Below are positions 1-6,158 of a DNA stretch of 6,958 nt, one piece after another. Each line of letters begins with the position of its first letter. The stretch's first letter is position 1. The notes under the pieces were generated by a model. The model saw only the letters and a list, made by a program, of their open reading frames with translations, did no database searches and had not been told where the DNA came from. The stretch comes from an uncultured bacterium. Lineage in GTDB: Bacteria; Patescibacteriota; Dojkabacteria; SC72. Made by a program: the position numbers and the translations under genes. The stretch covers positions 1 to 6,958 of the forward strand of contig CALLXA010000030.1 in NCBI GenBank assembly GCA_938015795.1, read 5' to 3'.

Positions 1-22
1 TAAATAATTACTTTTAAAACAA

Positions 23-1048
23 GTGTCTAAAATAGAATACAAAACAGATATTTTTACAGGAATAAGGTCGTCAGGACGACTAACTATTGGTAACTTAATG
101 GGAGCAGTACACCCTATTTTAAAATGCATAGAAGATGAAAAACCAAAACAGAAACCACTAGTATTTGTTGCTGACTTACATGCACTAACAGATGGTGAAC
201 CAAAAGAAACACAAGACCAAGTATTAAATGTAATTAGAACATATATGGCTTTAGGTTTAGATGAAACCAAAGCCAATATATTTATTCAATCCCATATTGT
301 GAAAGAAGTGTCTGAAATGAGTCTATACCTATCAAGATTAGTTACTCTAGCTGAGCTTATGCGTGTACCAACATTAAAAGAGAAACTTAAAAGTGGTGAA
401 AACGAAGTAAATGCAAATCTACTTTTAGCAATGTACCCTGTTATGATGGCTTCCGATATTCTCTTACAACAATCATTAAGAGTACCTGTTGGTGAAGATC
501 AAACATCACATATTGAAATGGCTAAATATTTTGCAAGAAAGTTCAATAAAAAATATGGAGAAACCTTTGTTGTTCCCGGTATGTTTACATATGGAAATTC
601 TGTAAAAGTAAAATCATTATCTGGTTCTGGTAAGAAAATGAGCAAAACAGAACCAAATGGAGCAATAATCTTAGATGATGATATTGAAATATCATTAAAA
701 AAGATTAAGAAGGCACAAACAGCTTTTGCAGGTGAAAATTCAGACTCTTTAGAAGCCCTTATTGATATTGGAAGATTTGTAGCCAAAGATGAAGAAGAAT
801 TAGAAGACTTAAATATCATAATCAATAAACATTTTGCAGGTGAAAATGTAATGGGTGAATTTAAAAATATTGTTAGCGAATATGTAGGAAGATTTTTACA
901 ACAGTATCAAGAGAAAAGAGATAGCTATACAGATGAATATATTTTGAAATTTATCAGCAAAGGTAATGATATTGCAAAACAAAACGCAGAAGAAACACTT
1001 AAATCTGTAAGAAGTGCAATGGGTATGAAATATACTTCTTCTATTTAA
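23..1048 (+). CDS. trpS: Tryptophanyl-tRNA synthetase (TrpRS), complete
   Basis: Charges tRNA-Trp with tryptophan using ATP; a cytosolic class I aminoacyl-tRNA synthetase. The 341-residue length is normal for bacterial TrpRS. Visible landmarks are the HIGH-type motif TIGN (21-24) in GRLTIGNLMGAVHP, the Rossmann-fold segment DLHALT (51-56), MYPVMMASDIL (138-148), the substrate-pocket motif VGEDQTSH (156-163), and the KMSKS loop as KMSKT (205-209). The C-terminal helical end, with AEETLKSVRSAMG, also fits the family. The start is GTG: an in-frame TAA at 5-7 lies just upstream and no other usual start codon falls between, so the choice is well constrained. The upstream bases are A/T-rich with no Shine-Dalgarno sequence. 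Its stop codon directly abuts the ATG of the pentapeptide gene, so the two are probably cotranscribed. Identification rests on motifs and is strong. Confidence 0.97.
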   Translation: MSKIEYKTDIFTGIRSSGRLTIGNLMGAVHPILKCIEDEKPKQKPLVFVADLHALTDGEPKETQDQVLNVIRTYMALGLDETKANIFIQSHIVKEVSEMSLYLSRLVTLAELMRVPTLKEKLKSGENEVNANLLLAMYPVMMASDILLQQSLRVPVGEDQTSHIEMAKYFARKFNKKYGETFVVPGMFTYGNSVKVKSLSGSGKKMSKTEPNGAIILDDDIEISLKKIKKAQTAFAGENSDSLEALIDIGRFVAKDEEELEDLNIIINKHFAGENVMGEFKNIVSEYVGRFLQQYQEKRDSYTDEYILKFISKGNDIAKQNAEETLKSVRSAMGMKYTSSI

Positions 1049-1585
1049 ATGAAAGAAATCACAAAAGATCTAATATCTCAAGAATATACAGATGTAATTT
1101 TCAAAGATCTTGTAGCCCTTAATATCAATGTTAAAATGTGTGTTTTTGATTCCTGTAAATTTAACAATTGCAATTTTAATGCTATTAATTTAATGGGATC
1201 ATCGTTTGTTAATTGTGAATTTCTTAATTCAAAAATACTTGGTATTGATTGGTCCTTATTAAATCAAACAATGGGCTTTGATAATATATTTCATCATTGT
1301 GACCTCAGTTATTCAGTATTTCTTAATAATGATCTTCGTGGTTTGGAAATTTACGATTGTAAGTTAAAAGAATCCTCCTTTGAAGGTTGTAAAATGAAAA
1401 GATGTATACTAAAAGATTGTGATTTTGAATTGGCCCGATTCATTCGTAATGATATGAGAGAGTGCGATTTTACAAATTCAGTTAACTATCTTTTTGATAT
1501 TTCAGATAACAGATGTAATAAAGCAAAATTTAACTCTCCAGAAGTATTAAATCTTCTTAGAGCAAGAGGATTGATTGTAGATTAA
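1049..1585 (+). CDS. Pentapeptide-repeat protein, Qnr/McbG-like, Cys-rich
   Basis: A 178-residue protein built of pentapeptide repeats, which fold as a right-handed quadrilateral beta-helix. Repeats run about 28-63 and 80-150, broken by a non-repeat segment around 64-79 (GIDWSLLNQTMGF), as in Qnr-type two-segment helices. The C-terminal cap (DNRCNKAKFNSPEVLNLLRARGL) resembles the ending of chromosomal Qnr/McbG-like proteins. Some family members mimic DNA and protect gyrase from quinolones or microcins; many have no known role, and activity here cannot be read from sequence. Ten of the eleven cysteines sit two residues before the central hydrophobic residue of a repeat. The ATG follows the trpS stop with no gap and no Shine-Dalgarno sequence; translation coupling is likely. 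A TATACT at 1031-1036 inside trpS could also give a separate short-leader transcript. Family call firm, function open. Confidence 0.9.
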   Translation: MKEITKDLISQEYTDVIFKDLVALNINVKMCVFDSCKFNNCNFNAINLMGSSFVNCEFLNSKILGIDWSLLNQTMGFDNIFHHCDLSYSVFLNNDLRGLEIYDCKLKESSFEGCKMKRCILKDCDFELARFIRNDMRECDFTNSVNYLFDISDNRCNKAKFNSPEVLNLLRARGLIVD

Positions 1586-1623
1586 TATTTTTAATGTTCT
1601 TGATAATAATACCCCCACTATCA

Positions 1624-1647
1624 TATATTAAAATATTCTTGTATAAT
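1624..1647 (+). promoter_or_regulatory. Candidate promoter for the 1670 membrane-protein gene
   Basis: The 84-nt gap between the pentapeptide gene and the next start holds a perfect -10 hexamer TATAAT at 1642-1647, 22 nt before the ATG, which would give a leader of about 15 nt without a Shine-Dalgarno sequence. No good -35 lies at normal spacing. A TTGATA at 1600-1605 pairs better with a weaker TATATT at 1624-1629 (18-nt spacer). I see no convincing terminator hairpin in the gap, so readthrough from trpS is possible. Confidence 0.45.
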
Positions 1648-1669
1648 CTCTTTCTTTTGCAAAATAACT

Positions 1670-2671
1670 ATGGAACATAAAGAATACAACAATGCAGTTA
1701 ATTCAATATATCCTTTTGTAAATTCATATACACACAAGGATACAAAAGTTTCTCCCAAAGAGCTTTCTTTAATGATTAAAAGATTTCATGAATTAAGTAA
1801 GGTGTATGAATCCAAATTAGAGAAAAATGATTACAAACATGTAAAGAATATTTTTATTAGACTGATGAAATTTACAAGGAAAATTTTCAAAATAGCTAGT
1901 AGAAGAAATGATATAGATATTAGTTTAGGGTTTAGTACTACATTTCAGGAATTAGCAGAAATAATTATGTTCACAAGTGCTGTTAATTTGGGAATATTTC
2001 TCTCTAGCTATAATCTTTCAAGTAAAAAAATCTTAATACTTGGAGGATTGTTAGGTCTTCTTTTGCACTTTTCCCAATCAATATTTAATTTGATAAAAAA
2101 TAGCTATATAAATATATCTAAAATCAATATGGTTGGAGAAAATGTCTTTTCTAAATATAGATACATACAAAAGGTTTACAATGTTAAAGATGTTCTTAAA
2201 AATGATGAAGATTTCCTACTCGAAGAAATTTTACTTCATGGTAAGAATAAAAACTCTGATTTTAGAAGAATCATAGATGCAATTATATACTACAAAGTTG
2301 AGATCTATGATAATGATATTGATTTGCTTTATCAATCAGGTGCATCCAAAGAAATAATTAGTGAGGTAGAATCTTTTGTTGATACTGTAGTAAATGTATT
2401 TATTGTAGCTTTAGTTTCTGTTGAAAACAGAGACCCTCTTCCAGGTGATAAAAATTTGTTGAGATATCTTTCTGATCCTATGAAGATTGGACAAATAATT
2501 GGGTATGTATTACTTAACACACTCTCTTTCAACTTATTAACGAGCTATTTTTCTAGTGATGCTTATCTATTGTTTTTCTTAAACCTATCTGTAGGTTTGA
2601 TTGTTATTCTTGTTTTATACATCATACAAAAACTCTTAAGAAAGAGAATGAATGATAGTATACCTAGGTAG
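1670..2671 (+). CDS. Hypothetical multi-pass membrane protein
   Basis: I do not recognise this 333-residue protein. Its basic, mostly helical N-terminus (1-95) contains a Lys/Arg-rich stretch around 57-80. Two hydrophobic helices follow at about 97-113 and 119-140, then a hydrophilic central domain (about 145-270) with acidic and basic patches, and two more helices at about 274-293 and 298-322. The tail is positively charged (KLLRKRMN), suggesting a cytoplasmic C-terminus. The segment 236-251 is mildly hydrophobic and could be membrane-associated. The layout of two hairpins flanking a soluble domain would place both termini and the domain on the same, probably cytoplasmic, side. No catalytic motif, signal peptide or binding-site signature is evident. 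The ATG is the first usual in-frame start downstream of the TATAAT at 1642. The gene converges on the cytochrome b5 gene, with a single base between the two stop codons. Confidence 0.8.
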   Translation: MEHKEYNNAVNSIYPFVNSYTHKDTKVSPKELSLMIKRFHELSKVYESKLEKNDYKHVKNIFIRLMKFTRKIFKIASRRNDIDISLGFSTTFQELAEIIMFTSAVNLGIFLSSYNLSSKKILILGGLLGLLLHFSQSIFNLIKNSYINISKINMVGENVFSKYRYIQKVYNVKDVLKNDEDFLLEEILLHGKNKNSDFRRIIDAIIYYKVEIYDNDIDLLYQSGASKEIISEVESFVDTVVNVFIVALVSVENRDPLPGDKNLLRYLSDPMKIGQIIGYVLLNTLSFNLLTSYFSSDAYLLFFLNLSVGLIVILVLYIIQKLLRKRMNDSIPR

Positions 2672-2675
2672 ACTA
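2656..2675. other. Near-palindrome spanning two convergent stop codons
   Basis: TAGTATACCT followed by AGGTAGACTA is a 20-bp inverted repeat with one mismatched pair, centred at 2665/2666. It contains both TAG stops: 2669-2671 on the plus strand and 2673-2675 on the minus strand. As RNA it gives a stem of at most seven pairs with one mismatch and a 6-nt loop. There is no strong U-tract on either side, so it is at best a weak terminator and may be chance. Confidence 0.35.
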
Positions 2676-3404
2676 CTTCGTTATCTGATTAATATATATA
2701 TTTAATCTCTGAATTAAGTGATTTATACCAAGTACTCCCATAATTAAAGATATTTCTACATGCCAATACATGAAATCAAAATCTATATCCCAAAGATTTG
2801 TAAATTGATACCTAAGCATCATAAATATACCAAAACCTAGTGAAGGTATTAGTAATGTTAGAAATAGTATTGTATTCCAAAATGCATTGAACTTTATCAA
2901 TGTAAAAACTTTTTTCTTTACCAATATATATGAACCCCAGTAAGCAATTGTTGTTAGAAGTACAGGTAGTAGAAGATTGTAAGGATTGGTTTTAACAGTT
3001 TCAGAAGAATCTACTGTAGTTGGAATTGTATCTCCTGATTTGTTTTCGTTAACTACACTTGTAGTATCATTTGCTGTTGTATTTGTTTTATTCTCCCCTA
3101 CAGTTCCAATTAGATAATTTTCAAGTAATGAGTATGTACTAGCTCTATGATCAACACCTTCCCCAGCCTTTGTCTTAAAATCTACAGTCATATCTTTACC
3201 ACACCACTCCCTTATATCCATAAACCTATCGTGATTTTGTATATAGGTTGTAAGATCGTAAACATTATTTTCAAATATCATCCAACAATCTTTCTCTGTA
3301 TTATGTTCTGAAATTGTATCTATGGTGTATGTTGTTTGTGCGTATGCTTGTGTAACAAAGAAAGTAGAGATTATCACCATTGATATTGTTGTTAACTTTT
3401 TCAT
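2673..3404 (-). CDS. Exported cytochrome b5-like domain fused to a three-helix membrane module
   Basis: A 243-residue membrane-anchored putative haem protein. A signal peptide covers residues 1-22 (MKK, hydrophobic core, AYA then Q). A cytochrome b5-like domain spans about 25-102: KDCWMIFENNVYDLTTYI, first haem-ligand candidate H58 (the usual HPGG is HDRF here), WCGKDMTVDF, and second ligand candidate H86 followed by LLENYLIG. A Thr/Asn/Ser-rich linker (about 103-140) leads to membrane helices at about 144-162, 173-198 and 213-232. The KKK at 163-165 after the first helix suggests the b5 domain faces outward. The last helix has H215 and H229, a His-X13-His spacing like the haem-ligand pairs of b-type cytochromes, but I see no histidine in the other two helices. 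The likely role is electron transfer at or across the membrane; the partner is unknown. The gene is transcribed divergently from the ABC-F gene. Confidence 0.85.
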   Translation of the reverse strand: MKKLTTISMVIISTFFVTQAYAQTTYTIDTISEHNTEKDCWMIFENNVYDLTTYIQNHDRFMDIREWCGKDMTVDFKTKAGEGVDHRASTYSLLENYLIGTVGENKTNTTANDTTSVVNENKSGDTIPTTVDSSETVKTNPYNLLLPVLLTTIAYWGSYILVKKKVFTLIKFNAFWNTILFLTLLIPSLGFGIFMMLRYQFTNLWDIDFDFMYWHVEISLIMGVLGINHLIQRLNIYINQITK

Positions 3405-3450
3405 ATATTCTTAATCTCTTAATTTACTTTAAATAATATAGCATAAAGAA

Positions 3451-3468
3451 CAGAAAAAGCTTTTTCTG
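3451..3468. promoter_or_regulatory. Perfect 18-bp palindrome in divergent promoter region (candidate operator)
   Basis: CAGAAAAAGCTTTTTCTG is its own exact reverse complement. It lies between the divergent cytochrome b5 and ABC-F genes, 47 nt from the b5 ATG and 40 nt from the ABC-F ATG. It ends just before the possible -35 (TTGATA, 3470-3475) of the ABC-F promoter. Position and symmetry suit binding of a dimeric regulator acting on one or both genes. The regulator is not in this window. A hairpin role is less likely because no gene ends here. Confidence 0.5.
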
Positions 3469-3469
3469 A

Positions 3470-3500
3470 TTGATAAATTTGATTAACAATATAGTATAAT
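3470..3500 (+). promoter_or_regulatory. Promoter of the ABC-F gene, apparently leaderless
   Basis: TATAAT at 3495-3500 is a perfect -10 box that ends 8 nt before the ATG at 3509, so transcription should start at or within about two bases of the start codon. A -35-like TTGATA lies at 3470-3475 with a long 19-nt spacer. No Shine-Dalgarno sequence precedes the ATG (GGCAAGTT). Confidence 0.65.
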
Positions 3501-3508
3501 GGCAAGTT

Positions 3509-5023
3509 ATGATCGAAATTAAAAACCTCTGCTATGAAATAGGAGGAAAAACAATTCTAAAAGATGTATCTCTCTTTCTAAGTCAAAATGAAAAGGTTGG
3601 TATTGTTGGTGTTAATGGTGCTGGAAAATCAACATTACTTAAATTAATTGCAGGTAATTTAGAAAAAGATAGTGGAGAAATAAATATATTAGGAACATAT
3701 TCATACCTCTCTCAAGAAATACACAAAGAAATAGAATTTAAATATAAAGAAAGTTCTTTATCCATAGCTGAATACTTAATAATTGATCAAAATCTAGATA
3801 TAGAGGAATGGGAGATTAACAAATTCCTAAACAATCTTAATATGGGAGATAAGGATAGTGGTAGTATTCTCAATGAACTATCTGGTGGTCAGAAAATAAA
3901 GGTTGAATTGATAAAATTGCTTTTAGATAAACCTCAAATATTAATCTTAGATGAACCTACAAACTTTTTAGATATACCTTCTGCTGAATGGTTGATGAAA
4001 TATTTAACTAACTATCCCTACTCTGTTTTGGTTGTATCTCATGATCTTCGTTTGATGAACAGGGGTTTAAATAAAATATGGTTTTTAAATGAATTAATTC
4101 ATAATGTAGAGGTATACAAAGGTAACTATGATAAGTTTTTAAAATTAAAAGCTATTCAAGATGAATCTTTAGTTCGAGCTATTACTAATATTCAAAAGGA
4201 TGCAAAAAGATTAGAAGAATCAGCTAAGCAATTGGCAGGTAGAAAAACATATAAAGAGGCAAAGAGAGCTGCTAAGAGGTTTGAAAAAATAGAAGAACTT
4301 AAGGAAGAGATTAAAAAGAAAGAACAAAATCTTGCTAAGAGTAAGCAGATGAAAATAAAATTACCAGAACCTCAGAGATGTTCTAGACAGATTTTAATTG
4401 TTGATAATATATCTAAGAAATATGGTGAGAATGTAATCCTAAAGGATATCTCTATGGAGGTTGAGAGAGGTGAAAAGATTGTTATTATTGGTAAAAATGG
4501 TGTTGGTAAAACAACTCTTCTTAAAATATTAGCAGGTAAATTAAAATCTAATGGTGGTAAATTTACATGGGGTAATAATACCTTGGTTGGTTATTATGCT
4601 CAAGAGTATGAAGATTTGGATTATAAGAAAACTGTTTTAGAAAATGTTAGTAGTGTTAAATCTTTACAGAGTTGGACTGATTCATATTGGAGAGGTTTTT
4701 TAGGTAAATTCCTTATTTCTGATGATATGGTTTTTCAAAAGGTTGGTACTCTTTCTGGTGGCGAGAAAACTAGACTTGCATTAGCAAAACTTTTTTCTCA
4801 GAATTTAAATGTTTTACTTTTAGATGAACCCACTACATATTTAGATCCTAAATCACAGGAAGTTTTACTTAATGCATTAAGAGAGTATAAAGGGACTGTA
4901 ATTATTGTTAGTCATGAACCTCATTTTGTAGGTGGTTTGGGTGTGAACAAAGTTTTACTTATGCCCGAGGAGAAGTTTGTACATTACAATCCTAAGTATT
5001 TAGATAGGGTTGGAATTATTTAA
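3509..5023 (+). CDS. ABC-F family ATPase, ribosome-associated type
   Basis: A soluble protein of 504 residues with two ABC ATPase domains and no membrane segments, the hallmark of ABC-F translation factors that bind the ribosomal E site. First domain: Walker A GVNGAGKST (34-42), signature LSGGQ (124-128), Walker B with E149 in LDEPT, H-switch H178. Second domain: Walker A GKNGVGKTT (328-336), signature LSGGE (415-419), catalytic E440 in LDEPT, H469. All catalytic residues are intact. The interdomain linker (about 216-290) is highly charged, Lys/Arg-rich and helical, as expected for the P-site tRNA interaction motif. The length is shorter than EttA or Uup and near that of antibiotic-protection members such as Msr, Vga and Lsa, but length alone cannot separate housekeeping from resistance types. 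It starts at an ATG 8 nt after a TATAAT box. It ends in a terminator hairpin overlapping the stop codon. Confidence 0.95.
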   Translation: MIEIKNLCYEIGGKTILKDVSLFLSQNEKVGIVGVNGAGKSTLLKLIAGNLEKDSGEINILGTYSYLSQEIHKEIEFKYKESSLSIAEYLIIDQNLDIEEWEINKFLNNLNMGDKDSGSILNELSGGQKIKVELIKLLLDKPQILILDEPTNFLDIPSAEWLMKYLTNYPYSVLVVSHDLRLMNRGLNKIWFLNELIHNVEVYKGNYDKFLKLKAIQDESLVRAITNIQKDAKRLEESAKQLAGRKTYKEAKRAAKRFEKIEELKEEIKKKEQNLAKSKQMKIKLPEPQRCSRQILIVDNISKKYGENVILKDISMEVERGEKIVIIGKNGVGKTTLLKILAGKLKSNGGKFTWGNNTLVGYYAQEYEDLDYKKTVLENVSSVKSLQSWTDSYWRGFLGKFLISDDMVFQKVGTLSGGEKTRLALAKLFSQNLNVLLLDEPTTYLDPKSQEVLLNALREYKGTVIIVSHEPHFVGGLGVNKVLLMPEEKFVHYNPKYLDRVGII

Positions 5024-5037
5024 AGAATTCCAATTTT
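5010..5037 (+). terminator. Rho-independent terminator overlapping the ABC-F stop codon
   Basis: TTGGAATT (5010-5017) and AATTCCAA (5026-5033) form a perfect 8-bp stem around an 8-nt loop and are followed by TTTT (5034-5037). G-U pairs with the upstream GGG could lengthen the stem. The TAA stop at 5021-5023 lies in the loop, so the hairpin begins inside the coding sequence. The short U-tract suggests moderate strength. Confidence 0.6.
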
Positions 5038-5041
5038 AAGA

Positions 5042-5047
5042 TATACT
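5042..5047 (+). promoter_or_regulatory. -10 box of the DUF6512 gene, apparently leaderless
   Basis: TATACT at 5042-5047 ends 6 nt before the ATG at 5054. With usual start-site spacing the transcript would begin at the start codon. No -35 consensus is visible. The intervening TTTTTTT contains no Shine-Dalgarno sequence. It lies just after the ABC-F terminator, which supports separate transcription of this gene. Confidence 0.55.
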
Positions 5048-5053
5048 TTTTTT

Positions 5054-5578
5054 ATGAATTTAATTTCAATTCTTATATTTTCTTTTGTAATTATTTCTAT
5101 CTTAGGTACTGTTTTGCATTTTACACATGGTTGGTTTAAAAAAGGTATTTTGTTGCATATTTTTTCTGCTATTAATGAAAGTACTTGGGAGCATATGAAA
5201 TTATTAGTTTTTCCAACTCTTTTGGTTATGGTTTTCCAATTTGTTTCTATAAAGGATCTTTATAACAATTTATGGAATTCTTTATTAGTATTATTTCTTG
5301 TTCAAGTATTAACAATTCCTTTACTATTTGAACCTCTTCGTTTTCTTATCAAAAAGGTTCCCTTGTTGATTAATATTCTTATCTTTTATTTTTCAATTTT
5401 TTTAGGACTTTTATTTGAGTATTATTTTTTATCTAAAGAGATATTTATTTTCAATGAGTATCTGTGTATTTTCTTTATTGTTTTATTATTGATTCTTTTT
5501 TTCATATTTACATACTACCCACCTAAATTTTTTCTTTTTAAGGATCCAGTTACAAAGAGATATGGGGATATAAAATAG
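5054..5578 (+). CDS. DUF6512-like integral membrane protein
   Basis: A 174-residue, very hydrophobic protein of unknown function. It shows the features I associate with DUF6512: an N-terminal helix running into LHFTHGW (21-27), the conserved motif NESTWEHMKL (41-50) just before the second helix, and a C-terminal FTYYPPKFFLFKDPVTKRYG (152-171). Hydrophobic helices lie at about 4-22, 50-65, 76-97, 103-124 and 135-154, so four or five membrane passes are likely. The conserved polar motif with E42, W45, E46 and H47 near the membrane edge suggests a binding or catalytic site, but no activity is established. The coding strand is strongly T-rich, as expected for Phe/Leu/Ile codons. The gene has its own -10 box after the ABC-F terminator and ends in a long hairpin shared with the convergent DUF5661 gene. 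Family assignment is from memory of the motifs. Confidence 0.85.
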   Translation: MNLISILIFSFVIISILGTVLHFTHGWFKKGILLHIFSAINESTWEHMKLLVFPTLLVMVFQFVSIKDLYNNLWNSLLVLFLVQVLTIPLLFEPLRFLIKKVPLLINILIFYFSIFLGLLFEYYFLSKEIFIFNEYLCIFFIVLLLILFFIFTYYPPKFFLFKDPVTKRYGDIK

Positions 5579-5667
5579 AGAAGAAAAGATTTGGCGATTT
5601 GGATAAATATATGGATTAAAACCATTTATCCCAGGTGGATACGCCATGCTTTTTAATTCTTCTCTAT
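5575..5667. terminator. Long bidirectional hairpin between convergent genes
   Basis: Nested complementary arms form an imperfect hairpin of about 93 nt: ATAGAGAAGAA (5575-5585) with TTCTTCTCTAT (5657-5667), AAG (5586-5588) with CTT (5649-5651), TGGCG (5592-5596) with CGCCA (5642-5646), and GGATAAAT (5601-5608) with ATTTATCC (5624-5631). ATGG at 5611-5614 could alternatively pair with CCAT at 5622-5625. The GC-containing inner stem is followed by TTTTT (5650-5654) on the plus strand and by TTTTCTTCTC on the minus strand, so it can terminate both the DUF6512 and DUF5661 transcripts. Both stop codons lie within it. Pairing is by inspection, without energy calculation. Confidence 0.6.
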
Positions 5668-5898
5668 CTTTTCTAATCTACTATAATAGTCAGGCAATTC
5701 ATTTAAATGTGCTAAAGCAATTTTTCCTGTTAAAATAGGATCATCATTAGTTACATTTGTATCAGGATCTATTTTTCCATGTTCGAGTTCTACATTGATA
5801 CCTTTTGTGAATTGTAATAGATCTATGGTATTCCAATCTATACCTAGTTGGTTTCCAATCTCCTTAGCCTGAATTTCGGTAAATATTAAGTTATTCAT
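5653..5898 (-). CDS. DUF5661 family small protein
   Basis: An 81-residue soluble protein without signal peptide or membrane helices. It matches my recollection of DUF5661: an N-terminal helical segment ending in GIDWNTIDLLQFTKGI (19-34), then ELEHGKIDPDTNVT (37-50), the acidic DDP (52-54), and the near-invariant TGKIALAHLNELPDYYSRLEKIE (57-79). The function of the family is unknown to me; the conserved His, Asp and Glu residues could bind a metal or ligand, which is speculation. The length is complete for the family. The gene converges on the DUF6512 gene and its last codons form one arm of the shared hairpin. No Shine-Dalgarno sequence precedes the ATG (sequence ATATTTATAT). Confidence 0.88.
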   Translation of the reverse strand: MNNLIFTEIQAKEIGNQLGIDWNTIDLLQFTKGINVELEHGKIDPDTNVTNDDPILTGKIALAHLNELPDYYSRLEKIEKN

Positions 5899-5930
5899 AT
5901 ATAAATATGTTTAAAACTTAGATGTATTTA

Positions 5931-5939
5931 ATTATATCA
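5931..5939 (-). promoter_or_regulatory. Extended -10 promoter candidate for the DUF5661 gene
   Basis: Read on the minus strand, TGATATAAT (5939 to 5931) is an extended -10 element with a perfect TATAAT at 5936-5931, 32 nt before the ATG at 5898. This would give a leader of about 25 nt lacking a Shine-Dalgarno sequence. A weaker CATATT at 5909-5904, 5 nt before the ATG, would instead give a leaderless transcript. The sequence does not decide between them. Confidence 0.4.
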
Positions 5940-5960
5940 ATATGCGTAAACTATTAGCTA

Positions 5961-6158
5961 GTGAAATTAGATATGAGAGAGTTCAAAGAAAGTCGGTTGT
6001 ATTTCCTAGATGGTCTTCTTAAGTGTGCAAATTATTATAACCCTACAAGTTTTTTACAATCACCTGAATCTAAGTTACAGGCTAAAAAAGATGGATGGTG
6101 GGAGATACTAAATAGCATGGAACTTGGGAGTCCTATTTCGTTAATTCTGATGATATAA
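5961..6158 (+). CDS. Doubtful small ORF upstream of the Erm-like gene
   Basis: An open frame of 65 codons from GTG (or 61 from ATG at 5973) that I do not recognise. The product would be soluble and aromatic-rich, with ESRLYFLDGLLKCANYYNP near the start and a GWW at about 46-48. Against it: third codon positions are richer in G/C than in neighbouring genes, there is no Shine-Dalgarno sequence, and the last codons overlap the -10 box of the downstream gene. A competing 26-codon frame starts at ATG 5942 and ends at 6022 (MRKLLASEIRYERVQRK...). It has third-position use more like the neighbours and AT-rich -10-like sequence directly upstream. Neither frame is convincing; the stretch may instead be a decayed gene or a leader region. 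Confidence 0.25.
   Translation: MKLDMREFKESRLYFLDGLLKCANYYNPTSFLQSPESKLQAKKDGWWEILNSMELGSPISLILMI

Noticed and set aside
499..825. Minus-strand open frame of 108 codons inside trpS
   Set aside because: It lies wholly antisense to a gene with clear TrpRS motifs; its Ser/Phe/Ile-rich product is typical of a shadow frame.
1584..1637. AATATTTT / AAAATATT inverted repeat in the gap after the pentapeptide gene
   Set aside because: Pure A/T arms of 8 bp separated by 38 nt are expected by chance at this base composition; no U-tract or GC stem supports a terminator.
2332..2532. Minus-strand open frame of 66 codons inside the 1670-2671 gene
   Set aside because: Antisense to a longer membrane-protein frame with coherent helices; no start signal of its own.
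5519..5647. Minus-strand frame from the ATG at 5647 starting MAYPPGINGFNPYIYPN, just after the DUF5661 stop
   Set aside because: It reads through the hairpin and then antisense into the DUF6512 gene; the Pro/Tyr/Asn pattern follows from the inverted repeats rather than from coding selection.
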